Shown: positions 31,587 to 40,643 of the stretch, piece after piece
Position numbering within the stretch: position 1 is the first letter of the stretch
Layout of the letters: each line of letters starts with the position of its first letter
Source: Halorubrum kocurii JCM 14978
GTDB lineage: Archaea > Halobacteriota > Halobacteria > Halobacteriales > Haloferacaceae
Length of the DNA: 56,825 nucleotides
NCBI RefSeq assembly: GCF_000337355.1
Contig: NZ_AOJH01000027.1
Location: 57,344-114,168, forward strand
Direction: 5' to 3'
Notes under the pieces: generated by a model
Told to the model about the DNA's origin: nothing
The model's database searches: none
Seen by the model: only the letters and a program-made list of their open reading frames with translations
Position numbers and translations under genes: made by a program

Positions 31587-32135
31587 TTATAAAGCCGTGA
31601 CCCACTCGGCACCGAGCAGTTCGGCCGCGCTCCCGAACCCGAGCGCCACGGCGACGCCGACCGCCAGCAGCGCGCCGACGTACGCGGCGGACCCGACCAG
31701 CGACGCGGCGGCGAACCGCGGCGCGGAGACGGACGAGGCGTTCGCGGTCGGGACGGCGAGCCAGCCGCGGGTGCCGGGGACCGCGTTCGAGGCCGCCACC
31801 GCCGGGAGCCCCCACCGGTCGAACCAGCGACCGGCGCCGTCGAGCCGGCTCTCACCGACCGGAACGAGGGGAAGGGAGGTCGGATCCGCGTCGAACCGAC
31901 GGACGACCGTGAAGACGACCGCCTGCCCGAGCGTCGCGCCGATCACGGCCGCGGCGAACACCGGCAGGACCGCGATCGCCTCGACGCCGACCGCGACGAC
32001 CGCGGCGACGAACAGCGTCCGCGCCGGGAGCACCTTCCCGACGAGGGCGCCTTCAAGCGCGAACACGACGAAGACCGCGACGGCGCCGTAGCTGTCGACG
32101 AGGGCGAGCGCGGTCGCGGCGTCGAGGCCAAACAC
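31587..32135 (-). CDS. DedA-family (VTT domain) membrane protein
   Basis: Protein of 182 residues with four to five hydrophobic stretches. The family features are a re-entrant first helix with EGALVGKVLPARTLFVAA and the conserved loop SNAVPGTRGWLAVPTANA, comparable to the RFIPGVRT segment of DedA proteins. Members act in membrane lipid scrambling or undecaprenyl/polyprenyl phosphate recycling. It ends 22 nt from the convergent carboxyltransferase gene. On the minus strand GCTTTAGG at about 32157-32164 is the probable TATA element. Confidence 0.75.
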   Translation of the reverse strand: MFGLDAATALALVDSYGAVAVFVVFALEGALVGKVLPARTLFVAAVVAVGVEAIAVLPVFAAAVIGATLGQAVVFTVVRRFDADPTSLPLVPVGESRLDGAGRWFDRWGLPAVAASNAVPGTRGWLAVPTANASSVSAPRFAAASLVGSAAYVGALLAVGVAVALGFGSAAELLGAEWVTAL

Positions 32136-32230
32136 GCCTCCCTTCGGCCGGCCACACCTAAAGCTCTTACACCGTGAGCGCTGCTCGCAGGTGTCATAGC
32201 TGTGTTTACTCCGATAACTTTGGTTCTCAG

Positions 32231-32262
32231 CACCTCCGGCCGGGACCGAGTCGCCGGAGGTG
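32231..32262. promoter_or_regulatory. 10-bp perfect inverted repeat ahead of the peroxiredoxin-like gene
   Basis: CACCTCCGGC at 32231-32240 and GCCGGAGGTG at 32253-32262 form a perfect dyad with a 12-nt spacer. It ends 3 nt before the TATA element TATTTAT (32265-32271), which itself lies 26 nt from the ATG at 32296. This is the position of an operator that would affect TFB/TBP binding. The regulator is unknown. Confidence 0.5.
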
Positions 32263-32295
32263 GGTATTTATCCGCCGCACGCACAGATGTCATCC

Positions 32296-32823
32296 ATGAT
32301 AGACGTCGGCGTCAAGGCCCCCGACTTCATCGCCCCTGCGGTCGCGGGCGGGGCGGCGGTGAAGCTGGAACTGTTCCGGCTCGTCGACGGCCACGAGGCC
32401 GTCGCGCTCTGTTTCGCTCCCGCGGACTTCGTCCCGACCTGCACCGCCGCGTTCGCCGCCGTGCGGGACGCGGGCTGGCACGACCGCGACGACCTCGCCG
32501 TCGTCGCGCTCACCGGCGACTCGCTGTACGCCGGGTTCGCGTACGCCGACCAGTTCGACCTCCCGTTCCCCCTCGTCTCCGACTTCCACGGGGGCGTCGC
32601 CGACTCGTACGACCTGGTCGCAGAGTCGTGGGAGGGACACTCTCAGATCCCGCGCCGCGCGACGGTCGTGATCGGCGGGGACTGGACGGTCCGGTTCGCC
32701 GAGGCGACGACGGACGCGCTCGACCGCCCGGCGCCGTCGCCGGTCCAGAACGCCACCACGGCGCTCCGCGACCTCGGCGTCGACGTCGATCGGCCGCGGG
32801 TGAACTACGACGGCCCGTGGTGA
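32296..32823 (+). CDS. Divergent peroxiredoxin-like (AhpC/TSA) protein
   Basis: Thioredoxin-fold protein of 175 residues. The N-terminus VGVKAPDF and the segments LTGDSLYAGFAYAD and FPLVSDFHG follow the AhpC/TSA family. Cys49 is in the place of the peroxidatic cysteine (DFVPTCTAAF), but the usual PxxxTxxC motif reads PxxxVxxC, with Val46 in place of Thr/Ser. No clear resolving cysteine is present apart from Cys39. It may reduce peroxides weakly or act as a thiol sensor. The ATG at 32296 is chosen from the TATA spacing; ATG 32287 is the alternative. Confidence 0.75.
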   Translation: MIDVGVKAPDFIAPAVAGGAAVKLELFRLVDGHEAVALCFAPADFVPTCTAAFAAVRDAGWHDRDDLAVVALTGDSLYAGFAYADQFDLPFPLVSDFHGGVADSYDLVAESWEGHSQIPRRATVVIGGDWTVRFAEATTDALDRPAPSPVQNATTALRDLGVDVDRPRVNYDGPW

Positions 32824-32907
32824 GGGCGCCGTCGCCGGCAACCCGACCGGTCGGGCAGGCCGCGTCGCCGCCGGAGTTATTTCACGCCTCCGCGCGGAGT
32901 CCCCGGC

Positions 32908-34008
32908 ATGGAGACCGCCTTCGCGGACTACCTCGACGAGTTCACGCGCCGGGACTGGGAGACGCTCGATCCGGAGGCCGTCGCCGACCCCGTTCGAGTC
33001 GCGGTCGTCGGCCTCGGTTGGTTCGCCCGCGAGTGGGCCCTGCCGGGGATCGCGCGGTCGGCGTACACCGAGGCGACCGTCGTAACCGACGTCGACCCGG
33101 ACGCGGTGGAGACGGTCGCGGCCGAGCGCGACGTGACCGGCGTCACCCCCGAGGAGTTCCGCTCGGGCGCCGCCGCCGACGCCTACGACGCGGCGTACGT
33201 CGCGACGCCGAACGCGGCCCACCTCGACTACGTTCGGGCCGCCGCGGCGCAGGGGAAGGCGGTCCTCTGCGAGAAGCCGCTGGAGGCGACGCTGGACCGC
33301 GCCCGTCGGCTCGTGGCCGCGTGTCGAGACGCCGACGTCCGCCTGATGGTCGGCTACCGGATGCAGACCGACCCCGCCGTCCGCCGGCTCCGAGACCTCC
33401 TCCGCGCGGGCGTCGCCGGCGACGTGGTCCACGTCCACGCGACGATGTCGCAGACGATGCTCGGCGAGCTCGGCGGCGACACCGACCAGTGGCGGCTCGA
33501 CCCGGAGCTGTCTGGCGGCTGCGCGCTCATGGATCTCGGCGTGTACCCGCTCAACACGACCCGGTTCGTGCTTGACGAGGACCCGGTCCGCGTCTCCGGC
33601 CGGACCCGCACGCGCCACGAGGCGTTCGCCGACGTCGACGAGCACGCCTCGTTCCGGCTGGCGTTCCCCGACGGCGTCGACGCGCTGTGTACGGTGAGCC
33701 AGAACGCCCAGCACGCGAGCCGGCTGGAAGTCACCGGGACGGAGGCGAGACTGATCTCAGACCCGGCGTTCTACGAGCGGGAGGACCGCGGGTTCGCCGT
33801 CGTCCGCGACGGCACCCGCGTCGACGTCGACTTCGACCAGGTCCACCAGATCGAAGAGGAGTTCGCGTACTTCGGCCACCAGCTGTTGGCGGACGAGCCG
33901 TTCCATCCGGACGGCGAGCACGCCCTCGCCGACATGCGCGCGCTCGACGGAATCTACCGGTCCGCCGAGACCGGCCGGTCGGTGACGCTCGACGAGGACG
34001 CGGCCTGA
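32908..34008 (+). CDS. Gfo6-like D-xylose 1-dehydrogenase (Gfo/Idh/MocA family)
   Basis: NAD(P)-dependent oxidoreductase of 366 residues. A 25-residue N-terminal extension (FADYLDEFTRRDWETL) precedes the Rossmann motif VAVVGLGWFARE. The EKPLEAT motif carries the conserved Lys of the family, and a helix with GGCALMDLGVYPLN holds the catalytic Asp/Tyr region. The extension and GWF/GWW signature match the haloarchaeal Gfo6 group, whose Haloferax member oxidises D-xylose to xylonolactone. The remaining xylose pathway genes are not in the window, so the sugar is uncertain. Confidence 0.8.
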   Translation: METAFADYLDEFTRRDWETLDPEAVADPVRVAVVGLGWFAREWALPGIARSAYTEATVVTDVDPDAVETVAAERDVTGVTPEEFRSGAAADAYDAAYVATPNAAHLDYVRAAAAQGKAVLCEKPLEATLDRARRLVAACRDADVRLMVGYRMQTDPAVRRLRDLLRAGVAGDVVHVHATMSQTMLGELGGDTDQWRLDPELSGGCALMDLGVYPLNTTRFVLDEDPVRVSGRTRTRHEAFADVDEHASFRLAFPDGVDALCTVSQNAQHASRLEVTGTEARLISDPAFYEREDRGFAVVRDGTRVDVDFDQVHQIEEEFAYFGHQLLADEPFHPDGEHALADMRALDGIYRSAETGRSVTLDEDAA

Positions 34009-34021
34009 GGCCGGGACGTCG

Positions 34022-34858
34022 TCACCGCTCGATCCCGTACACGTCGCTCGTCCAGTCGCGGGCCGGGGTGTCGTACACCGGCTCGCCGCGGTCGCGCTCG
34101 TCGAGCCGCCGCCGGTCGGCCGCGTCGAGCTCCCAGTCGAGGTCGGCGTTGGCCCGGACGTGGGCCGGAGTCGACGACCGCGGCAGCGGGACCACGTCGC
34201 GATCCACCGCCCACCGGAGCACGACCTGCGCGGGACTCCTGTCGTACGCCTCCGCGAGCTCGGCGACGACCTCGTCGCCGAACACGCCCGTCCGCGCGAG
34301 CGGCGCCGCCGCCTCGATCACGGTGTCGGACTCGCGGCAGTAGTCGACGAGGTCGGGGCGCTGGAGCCACGGGTGGAACTCGATCTGGTTGACCGCGATC
34401 GGCACGTCCGAAATGTGGTGCGCGCAGCTCAGCTGGTAGGCGCTGAAGTTCGACACGCCGACGTCGCGCACGAGCCCCCGCTCGCGGAGCTCCGCCATCG
34501 CTCGGAGCGTCTCGCGCAGCGAGATCGCGGGGTTCGGCCAGTGAATCAGGTATAAATCGAGGTAGTCGGTTCCGAGTCGATCGAGCGATGCCTCGCACGA
34601 CTCGATCACCGACTCGTAGTTGAGGTTCTTCGCGAGCACCTTCGAGGTGAGGAACACGTCGTCGTGGTCGTACGCCGCGAGCGCCTCGCCGATGACCTCC
34701 TCGTTGCGATACCCCTCGGCGGTGTCGACGTGCGCGTAGCCGGCGTCGAGCGCCGCGCGGACGCTCTCGGCCGTCTGGTCGTCGTCGAGGTCGTACGTGC
34801 CCAGCCCGAGCCCCGGTAGCTCGGCGCCGCTCGGGAGCGTCTTCGTCGGAACGGTCAT
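34022..34858 (-). CDS. Aldo/keto reductase
   Basis: NADPH-dependent (beta/alpha)8 reductase of 278 residues. The catalytic tetrad is complete: Asp45 and Tyr50 (VDTAEGY), Lys73 (FLTSKV) and His106 (LYLIHWP). Later features are VGVSNFSAYQL, NQIEFHPWLQ and the cofactor loop VVPLPRSSTPAHV. It is closest in style to AKR5-like 2,5-diketo-gluconate reductases; the physiological substrate is unknown. It converges on the Gfo6-like gene. A TTTCAAT word on the minus strand at 34887-34893 is the expected TATA position. Confidence 0.9.
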   Translation of the reverse strand: MTVPTKTLPSGAELPGLGLGTYDLDDDQTAESVRAALDAGYAHVDTAEGYRNEEVIGEALAAYDHDDVFLTSKVLAKNLNYESVIESCEASLDRLGTDYLDLYLIHWPNPAISLRETLRAMAELRERGLVRDVGVSNFSAYQLSCAHHISDVPIAVNQIEFHPWLQRPDLVDYCRESDTVIEAAAPLARTGVFGDEVVAELAEAYDRSPAQVVLRWAVDRDVVPLPRSSTPAHVRANADLDWELDAADRRRLDERDRGEPVYDTPARDWTSDVYGIER

Positions 34859-34933
34859 ACGTCACGGGTTCAGCGGATCGCCGATTGAAACTACCGGTCG
34901 GGGAACGTCGCGGGCGAGCAACTGAAGCGAACG

Positions 34934-34954
34934 CTAACTGAAGCAGTCAGTTAG
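34934..34954. repeat. 7-bp perfect inverted repeat beside tRNA-Gly
   Basis: CTAACTG and CAGTTAG flank a 7-nt loop, followed on the tRNA strand side by a short T-run (TTTTC when read on the minus strand, before the hairpin). It lies 5 nt beyond the tRNA 3' end and could aid termination or processing. Confidence 0.35.
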
Positions 34955-34958
34955 AAAA

Positions 34959-35029
34959 TGCACCGGCCGAGATTTGAACTCGGGTTGCAACCATGGCAAG
35001 GTTGCGTGATACCACTACACTACCGGTGC
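34959..35029 (-). tRNA. tRNA-Gly(GCC)
   Basis: Cloverleaf of 71 nt with no intron. Acceptor stem GCACCGG/CCGGTGC, D-arm with TAGTGTAGTGGTATCAC, anticodon stem CAACC/GGTTG around loop TTGCCAT (anticodon GCC), T-arm with GAGTTCAAATCTC, discriminator A. CCA is not encoded. A minus-strand TATA element CTTATATC at 35062-35069 lies at promoter distance. Confidence 0.95.
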
Positions 35030-35166
35030 GTGCTTCGCATCTGCACATAGCCCGAGTCGGAGATATAAGGGTTCCGAACGACGGCCGGCGGGACCGGATC
35101 CGGCTCGACGCGGAGCGCCGGAAGCGTCATCGGGCTGCCGACCAAGACGGAGACGAGACCACCGCT

Positions 35167-36444
35167 ATGACGCGCCGATCCACGCACCTCGCCCCCGACA
35201 GACGTAGCGTCCTCCGAGCGACCGGCGGCCTCGCCGCTATCTCGGTCGCGGGGTGTCTCGGTGAGGGCGAAACCAACGACGGAGCGACCGGCGCGGGCGG
35301 GGACGGGGACGACGACGCCGGCGTCCCGCCCGACGACGGCGCCGACGTCGAGTACGCGGTCGAGCGCGTCGCGGAGGGGTTCGAGAATCCGTGGGGGCTC
35401 GCCTTCCTCCCGGACGACGGACGGCTGCTGGTCACGGAGCGCCCGGGGCGGCTCTCGCTCGTCGACCCCGCGGACGGGACGCGCGCGACGGTCGACGGCG
35501 TCCCGGGCGTCCACGCCGCTGAACAGGGCGGGCTCCTCGACGTCGCGGTCCACCCGGAGTTCCCGGGCGACGCGCGCGTGTACCTCACCTACGCCGCGAC
35601 GAACGACGCCGGCGAGTCGACGACGCACGTCGGCAGCGGGCGGCTCTCCGGTTCCGACGGCGACTCGCCCGCGCTCGACGGCTTCGAGGCGATCCGCGTC
35701 GCGGGGCCGTTCGTCGACTCCGACCTCCACTTCGGCTCCCGAGCGACGTTCGGCCCGGACGGCGCGCTGTTCGTCACCGTCGGGGACCGTCGCGACACCG
35801 ACTTCGGGCCCGACCACGTCTCGCAGGACCGCTCGAACGAGCTCGGATCGACCCTCCGGTTGACGCCCGACGGCGACGCGCACCCCGACAACCCGTTCGT
35901 CGACGAGCCGGAGGCGGCCGACGCGATATACAGCTACGGCCACCGGAATCCGCAGGCGATGGCGGTCCGCCCCGAGACGGGCGCGCTCTGGCAGTGCGAG
36001 CACGGCGAACGCGACGGCGACGAGATCAACGTCGTTGAGCGCGGCGGCAACTACGGCTGGCCGGTGGCGAGCGAGGCGTGCCGGTACGGCACCGACGAGC
36101 GCGTCGCGCCGAGCCACCGCGAGCGCGGCGACGTGGTCGCTCCGGTCCACTACTGGCCGTGCGGCTCCGGCGGGTTCCCGCCGAGCGGGGCGGTCTTTTA
36201 TCAGGGCGACGCGTTCCCCGCGTGGCGCGGCGACCTGTTCGCGGGGACGCTCGCCGGCCGGTACCTCGGGCGGTTCACGGTCGAGGGCGCAGGTGCCGAC
36301 GGCGCCGACGTCACCGAGCGCAACCCACTGCTCGCCGACCGCGACTGGCGCGTCCGGACGCTCGCGGTCGAACCCGCCACGGGCCACCTCTACCTCGCGG
36401 TCGACGACGCCGACGCGCCGATCGCGCGGATCGTCCCGACCTGA
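35167..36444 (+). CDS. PQQ-type sugar dehydrogenase lipoprotein (glucose/sorbosone dehydrogenase fold)
   Basis: Exported six-bladed beta-propeller of 425 residues. Tat motif DRRSVLRATGG, lipobox ending in SVAGC at about residue 29, then a Gly/Asp-rich tether to about 60. The catalytic domain has ENPWGLAFLPDDGRLLVTERPGR, EQGGLLDVAVHPEF, DLHFGSRATFGPDG, SYGHRNPQAMA, WQCEHGERDGDEIN (acid region) and GGNYGWP, which are the classic soluble aldose dehydrogenase motifs. It would oxidise a sugar outside the cell if PQQ is available; many archaeal members may lack the cofactor. The ATG at 35167 is chosen because the Tat signal follows directly. Confidence 0.88.
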   Translation: MTRRSTHLAPDRRSVLRATGGLAAISVAGCLGEGETNDGATGAGGDGDDDAGVPPDDGADVEYAVERVAEGFENPWGLAFLPDDGRLLVTERPGRLSLVDPADGTRATVDGVPGVHAAEQGGLLDVAVHPEFPGDARVYLTYAATNDAGESTTHVGSGRLSGSDGDSPALDGFEAIRVAGPFVDSDLHFGSRATFGPDGALFVTVGDRRDTDFGPDHVSQDRSNELGSTLRLTPDGDAHPDNPFVDEPEAADAIYSYGHRNPQAMAVRPETGALWQCEHGERDGDEINVVERGGNYGWPVASEACRYGTDERVAPSHRERGDVVAPVHYWPCGSGGFPPSGAVFYQGDAFPAWRGDLFAGTLAGRYLGRFTVEGAGADGADVTERNPLLADRDWRVRTLAVEPATGHLYLAVDDADAPIARIVPT

Positions 36445-36605
36445 TCCGGTCCCGGTCGGATCTCCTCCGCCGACCGTGTGATAGACTCTCTCGATTCTGT
36501 GACCGAATCCCCCGCCAGACCCCGTGTGAACGCTCCACAGCCCGGAAACGGGACCGCTATCCTTTTACGGTGCCGTCCGAAATCGAGGGGTACAGTCTCG
36601 CCACG

Positions 36606-37472
36606 ATGCGTACCGAAGACGGACTCACGATCTGCGTTCCGTCTTCGGTCGTCCGGGAGGCCGAAGACGATCGCGAGGCGACTCGCAAACTCGGCTACGT
36701 CGCCCGCGCGGCGGCGGTGTTCCGGGCGGATCGACTGGTCGTCTTCCCCGACAGGGAAGGCGAGCGGCGACGGGGCGGCGAGTACGTTCGGACCGTGCTG
36801 GGGTACGCCGCGACCCCTCCGGGGCTCCGCAAGGACCTCTGGGGGGAGCGCGACGAGCTCCGGTACGCCGGCGTGCTCCCGCCGCTCCGCGTGCCGTGGC
36901 GGACCGGCTCGACCCCTAGCGGGGGAGAGTCGAAAACACAGGGACTCGTGACCGAGGTCGGACCTGAAGGCCGCGTCCGGGTCAATTCCCCGCTGCGGGA
37001 ACACCCGATCTCCCTGCTCGTTCCCTCCGGAATGGAGGTCGAGCAGGGGGAGCGCGTCACCATCAGGGTCTCTTCGAGAGAACCGGTCCGCGCCCGCATC
37101 ACCGGGAAGCCGGAGGACGGCTTCCAGGTCGTGGAAGCGGACCTGTCGGAAGCGCTCGCCGGCGACGGTTTGGCCGTCGCGACGTCGCGACACGGGGAGG
37201 AACTCTCCGTCTCGCGGCTCGGCACCATCGTCTCGGACGCGCGGGAGGCCGGCGGGTACACCGTCGCCTTCGGCTCGCCCGAGCGAGGGCTTCCGGAGAT
37301 GCTCGGGCTTTCGCCCGACGGCATTCGGGCGGCCGTTGCCGACGGCCGCTCGGTCGAACCCGATCCGGGGTTCGACCTCTGGCTGAACACGATCCCGGCA
37401 CAGGCGAGCGAGGTCGTCCGGACGGAGGAGGCTCTGTTCGTGACTCTCGGCTCGCTCACACTCACGGAGTAA
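36606..37472 (+). CDS. SPOUT-class putative RNA methyltransferase heading the ribosomal operon
   Basis: Protein of 288 residues of the DUF171/Methyltrn_RNA_3 family (C9orf114-like), with an OB-like insert at about 110-165 between two parts of the SPOUT knot. Visible features are VARAAAVFRADRLVVFPDRE, GYAATPPGLRKDLW, LRYAGVLPPLRVPW, a trefoil-knot region VAFGSPERGLPEML, and LNTIPAQASEVVRTEEALFVTLGSL, the cofactor-binding end. It probably methylates 23S rRNA at a uridine N3 or related site. It stops 4 nt before rpl3 and is conserved at this position in many archaea. A TTTTAC word at 36563-36568 probably forms the operon promoter. Confidence 0.85.
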   Translation: MRTEDGLTICVPSSVVREAEDDREATRKLGYVARAAAVFRADRLVVFPDREGERRRGGEYVRTVLGYAATPPGLRKDLWGERDELRYAGVLPPLRVPWRTGSTPSGGESKTQGLVTEVGPEGRVRVNSPLREHPISLLVPSGMEVEQGERVTIRVSSREPVRARITGKPEDGFQVVEADLSEALAGDGLAVATSRHGEELSVSRLGTIVSDAREAGGYTVAFGSPERGLPEMLGLSPDGIRAAVADGRSVEPDPGFDLWLNTIPAQASEVVRTEEALFVTLGSLTLTE

Positions 37473-37476
37473 ACAC

Positions 37477-38493
37477 ATGCCACAACCAAGCCGACCACGA
37501 AAAGGCTCGCTGGGCTACGGCCCGCGTACCCGCGCAGACCGCGAGGTCCCGCGCATTCGCTCGTGGCCCGACGACGATGGAGCCCCCGCACTGCAGGGGT
37601 TCGCCGGTTACAAGGCCGGAATGACGCACGTCGTTATGGTCAACGACGAGGCCAACTCGCCGCGTGAAGGGATGGAAACGTCCGTTCCCGTCACCGTCGT
37701 CGAGACGCCGCCGATGTACGCGGTGGCCCTGCGCGCCTACGAACAGACGCCGTACGGAAAGAAGCCGGTCGAAGAGGTCTGGGCGACCGAGTTCCACGAG
37801 GAGCTCGACCGCGCGCTCGACCTCCCGGCGGAGGACACCTTCGAGGAGGATGCCGACGAGCTGCGCGCGCTGCTCGACGAGGGCGCGGTCGACGACGTCC
37901 GCGTCATCACCCACACCGTCCCCTCGGAGCTCGCGAACGTGCCCAAGAAGAAGCCCGACGTCATGGAGACCCGAGTCGGCGGCGGCTCCCTCGAGGAGCG
38001 CGTCGACTTCGGGCTCGACCTCGTCGCGGAGGGCGGCGCCCACGAGTTCGGCGACGTCTTCCGCGCGGGGCAGTACACCGACGTGTCGGGCATCACGAAG
38101 GGGAAGGGGACACAGGGTCCCGTCAAGCGTTGGGGCGTCCAGAAGCGGAAGGGCAAACACGCCCGCCAGGGATGGCGGCGCCGGATCGGCAACCTCGGTC
38201 CGTGGAACCCCTCCCGCGTTCGCTCCACCGTTCCCCAGCAGGGGCAGACCGGCTACCACCAGCGCACCGAGCTCAACAAGCGCCTCATCGACTTCGGCGA
38301 GGGCGACGACGCCTCCGTCGACGGCGGCTTCGTCAACTACGGCGAGGTCGACGGCGACTACGCGCTCATCAAGGGCTCGCTGCCCGGTCCGGACAAGCGC
38401 CTGCTTCGGTTCCGCCCGGCCATCCGGCCGAACGACCAGCCGCGCCTCGACCCCGAGGTCCGGTACGTATCCACCGCATCCAACCAGGGATAA
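37477..38493 (+). CDS. rpl3: Ribosomal protein L3 (uL3)
   Basis: Large-subunit protein near the peptidyl-transferase centre, 338 residues, the archaeal/eukaryotic length. It shows the basic N-terminus RPRKGSLGYGPRTRADREVPR, FAGYKAGMTHVV, then the conserved core DVSGITKGKGTQGPVKRWG and the loop tip near NLGPWNPSRVRSTVPQQGQTGYHQRTE. Two acidic insertions (ADELRALLDEGAVDD) are haloarchaeal. It is the first ribosomal gene of the run; rpl4 follows after 3 nt. Confidence 0.97.
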   Translation: MPQPSRPRKGSLGYGPRTRADREVPRIRSWPDDDGAPALQGFAGYKAGMTHVVMVNDEANSPREGMETSVPVTVVETPPMYAVALRAYEQTPYGKKPVEEVWATEFHEELDRALDLPAEDTFEEDADELRALLDEGAVDDVRVITHTVPSELANVPKKKPDVMETRVGGGSLEERVDFGLDLVAEGGAHEFGDVFRAGQYTDVSGITKGKGTQGPVKRWGVQKRKGKHARQGWRRRIGNLGPWNPSRVRSTVPQQGQTGYHQRTELNKRLIDFGEGDDASVDGGFVNYGEVDGDYALIKGSLPGPDKRLLRFRPAIRPNDQPRLDPEVRYVSTASNQG

Positions 38494-38496
38494 TCC

Positions 38497-39243
38497 ATGA
38501 ACGCAACAGTACACGACCTGGACGGCGGGGACGCGGGCAGCGTCGAGCTGCCGGCGATCTTCGAGACCGCGTTCCGACCGGACCTCATCGGTCGGGCGGT
38601 CTCCGCCGCACAGGCTAACCGGAAACAGGCCTACGGTGCCGACGAGTTCGCCGGGCTGCGAACCCCGGCGGAGTCGTTCGGCTCCGGTCGCGGGCTCGCA
38701 CACGTCCCGCGCTCCGAGAACGTCGCCCGCCGCGTCCCGCACGCCGTGTCGGGCCGCGCCGCGCACCCGCCGAAGGCCGAGAAAGACCAGACGAAGAGCC
38801 TGAACGACAAGGAGCGACAGCTCGCCATCCGGTCGGCCATCGCGGCCACCGCCGACGCCGAGCTGGTCGCCGAGCGCGGTCACGCGTTCGACGAGGACCT
38901 CGACCTCCCGCTCATCGTGAGCGACGAGTTCGAGGACCTCGAGAAGACTCAGGAGGCCCTGGGCGTGCTCGAATCCGTCGGCGTCGACGCCGACATCGAG
39001 CGCGCCGAGGAGGGCCGCTCGGTCCGAGCCGGCCGCGGGAAGACCCGCGGTCGCAAGTACAGCCAACCGAAGTCCGTCCTCGTCGTCACCAGCGAGGAGC
39101 CGTCCCGCGCCGCCCGCAACCTTTCGGGCGTCGACGTCGCGACCGCGCGAGAGGTCAACGCGGAAGACCTCGCGCCGGGCGCGCACCCGGGCCGACTCAC
39201 GCTGTGGACCGAGAGCGCCGTCGAGGAGGTGGCCGACCGATGA
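38497..39243 (+). CDS. rpl4: Ribosomal protein L4 (uL4)
   Basis: Protein of 248 residues whose long loop lines the exit tunnel. The archaeal core is seen in ADEFAGLRTPAESFGSGRG, HVPRSENVARRVPHAVSGRAAHPPK and SVRAGRGKTRGRKYSQPKSVLVV. In bacteria and some archaea L4 also represses its own operon; no such site was recognised here. The stop overlaps the rpl23 start as ATGA. Confidence 0.97.
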   Translation: MNATVHDLDGGDAGSVELPAIFETAFRPDLIGRAVSAAQANRKQAYGADEFAGLRTPAESFGSGRGLAHVPRSENVARRVPHAVSGRAAHPPKAEKDQTKSLNDKERQLAIRSAIAATADAELVAERGHAFDEDLDLPLIVSDEFEDLEKTQEALGVLESVGVDADIERAEEGRSVRAGRGKTRGRKYSQPKSVLVVTSEEPSRAARNLSGVDVATAREVNAEDLAPGAHPGRLTLWTESAVEEVADR

Positions 39244-39494
39244 ACTCCATCATCGAGCATCCGATCGTCACCGAGCAGGCGATGAACGAGATGGACTTCA
39301 AGAACAAGCTGCTGTTCCTCGTCGACGTCGACGCGACCAAGCCCGAGGTCCGCGAGGAAGTGCAGGACCGGTACGACGTCTCCGTCGTGGACGTGAACAC
39401 GCAGGTGACCCCGCAGGGCGCGAAGAAGGCCACCGTCACGCTCTCCGAGGACGACGACGCGACCGAGATCGCATCGCGCATCGGGGTGTTCTGA
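39240..39494 (+). CDS. rpl23: Ribosomal protein L23 (uL23)
   Basis: Protein of 84 residues at the tunnel exit, the SRP docking site. It begins MNSIIEHPIVTEQAMNEMDF, followed by NKLLFLVDVDATKPEVREEV, the normal core. The ATG at 39240 overlaps the rpl4 stop; the open sequence upstream belongs to rpl4 in another frame. Confidence 0.96.
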   Translation: MNSIIEHPIVTEQAMNEMDFKNKLLFLVDVDATKPEVREEVQDRYDVSVVDVNTQVTPQGAKKATVTLSEDDDATEIASRIGVF

Positions 39495-39495
39495 G

Positions 39496-40218
39496 ATGGG
39501 ACGACGAATCCAAGGACAGCGGCGTGGACGCGGCGGCCCGACGTTCCGGGCCCCGTCCCACCGCTACAAGGCGGAACTGTCGCACAAGAAGCTCGAAGAC
39601 GTGGACACGATCACCGGCGAGATCGTCGGGATCGAACACGACCCCGCCCGCTCGGCTCCGCTCGCGGAGATCGAGTTCGAGGACGACGACCGTCGGCTCG
39701 TGCTCGCGCCGGAAGGCGTGCGCGTGGGCGAGACGATTCAGGTCGGCGTCTCCGCGGAGATCAAGCCCGGGAACACGCTCCCGCTGGCGGAGATCCCCGA
39801 GGGCGTCCCGGTCTGTAACGTCGAGAGCAACCGCGGGGACGGCGGGAAGTTCGCGCGCGCCTCCGGCGTGTCCGCGACGCTTCTCACCCACGACCGCGAC
39901 GTCGCGGTCGTCCAGCTCCCCAGCGGTGAAGTGAAGCGGCTCGACCCGCAGTGCCGCGCCACGATCGGCGTGGTCGCCGGCGGCGGTCGGACGGAGAAGC
40001 CCTTCGTCAAGGCCGGTAACAAACACCACAAGATGAAAGCGCGCGGGACCAAGTATCCGCGCGTACGCGGCGTCGCGATGAACGCCGTCGACCACCCCTT
40101 CGGCGGGGGCGGTCGCCAACACCCCGGCCAGCCGAAGTCCGTCTCGCGGGACGCCCCGCCGGGACGCAAGGTCGGTGACATCGCATCCAAGCGCACCGGA
40201 CGAGGTGGCAACAAATGA
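39496..40218 (+). CDS. rpl2: Ribosomal protein L2 (uL2)
   Basis: RNA-binding protein of 240 residues needed for peptidyl transfer. It starts [23 protein letters not shown] without the bacterial N-terminal extension. The C-terminal active-site region is [21 protein letters not shown] with the conserved His. Its end overlaps the rps19 start by 4 nt. Confidence 0.97.
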   Translation: MGRRIQGQRRGRGGPTFRAPSHRYKAELSHKKLEDVDTITGEIVGIEHDPARSAPLAEIEFEDDDRRLVLAPEGVRVGETIQVGVSAEIKPGNTLPLAEIPEGVPVCNVESNRGDGGKFARASGVSATLLTHDRDVAVVQLPSGEVKRLDPQCRATIGVVAGGGRTEKPFVKAGNKHHKMKARGTKYPRVRGVAMNAVDHPFGGGGRQHPGQPKSVSRDAPPGRKVGDIASKRTGRGGNK

Positions 40219-40640
40219 GTTCTGACTACCGCACCGGCCGCGAGGGCAAGGAGTTCGCCTACCGCGGTCACTCGCTCGACGAGCTGCAGGAGATGGACGT
40301 AGACGAAGTCGCGGAACTGCTCCCCGCACGCCAGCGGCGAAGCATCGTTCGCGGACTCGGAACCGAACAGCAGAAGCTGCTGGAGACGGTCCGAAGCCGC
40401 GACAAGGAGACGACGGCGGACGACCCGATCCGGACGCACCTGCGCGACATGCCGGTTCTTCCGGAGTTCGTCGGCGTCACCTTCTCCGTGTACAACGGAC
40501 ACAGCTTCGAGCGCGTGCAGGTCGAACCCGAGATGATCGGTCACTTCCTCGGCGAGTTCCACCTGACTCGAAGCACCGTCGAACACGGTCAGGCCGGCAT
40601 CGGCGCGACCCGGTCCTCGAAGTTCGTGCCCCTCAAGTAA
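40215..40640 (+). CDS. rps19: Ribosomal protein S19 (uS19)
   Basis: Head protein of the small subunit, 141 residues, with the archaeal N-terminal extension ([29 protein letters not shown]) ahead of the S19 core. The core shows [24 protein letters not shown] and [19 protein letters not shown]. It overlaps rpl2 as ATGA. Confidence 0.97.
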   Translation: MSSDYRTGREGKEFAYRGHSLDELQEMDVDEVAELLPARQRRSIVRGLGTEQQKLLETVRSRDKETTADDPIRTHLRDMPVLPEFVGVTFSVYNGHSFERVQVEPEMIGHFLGEFHLTRSTVEHGQAGIGATRSSKFVPLK

Positions 40641-40643
40641 CCC

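Noticed and set aside
34959-35029. Integration site (att) at tRNA-Gly
   Set aside because: No second copy of the tRNA 3' end, integrase gene or foreign-looking region was found nearby.
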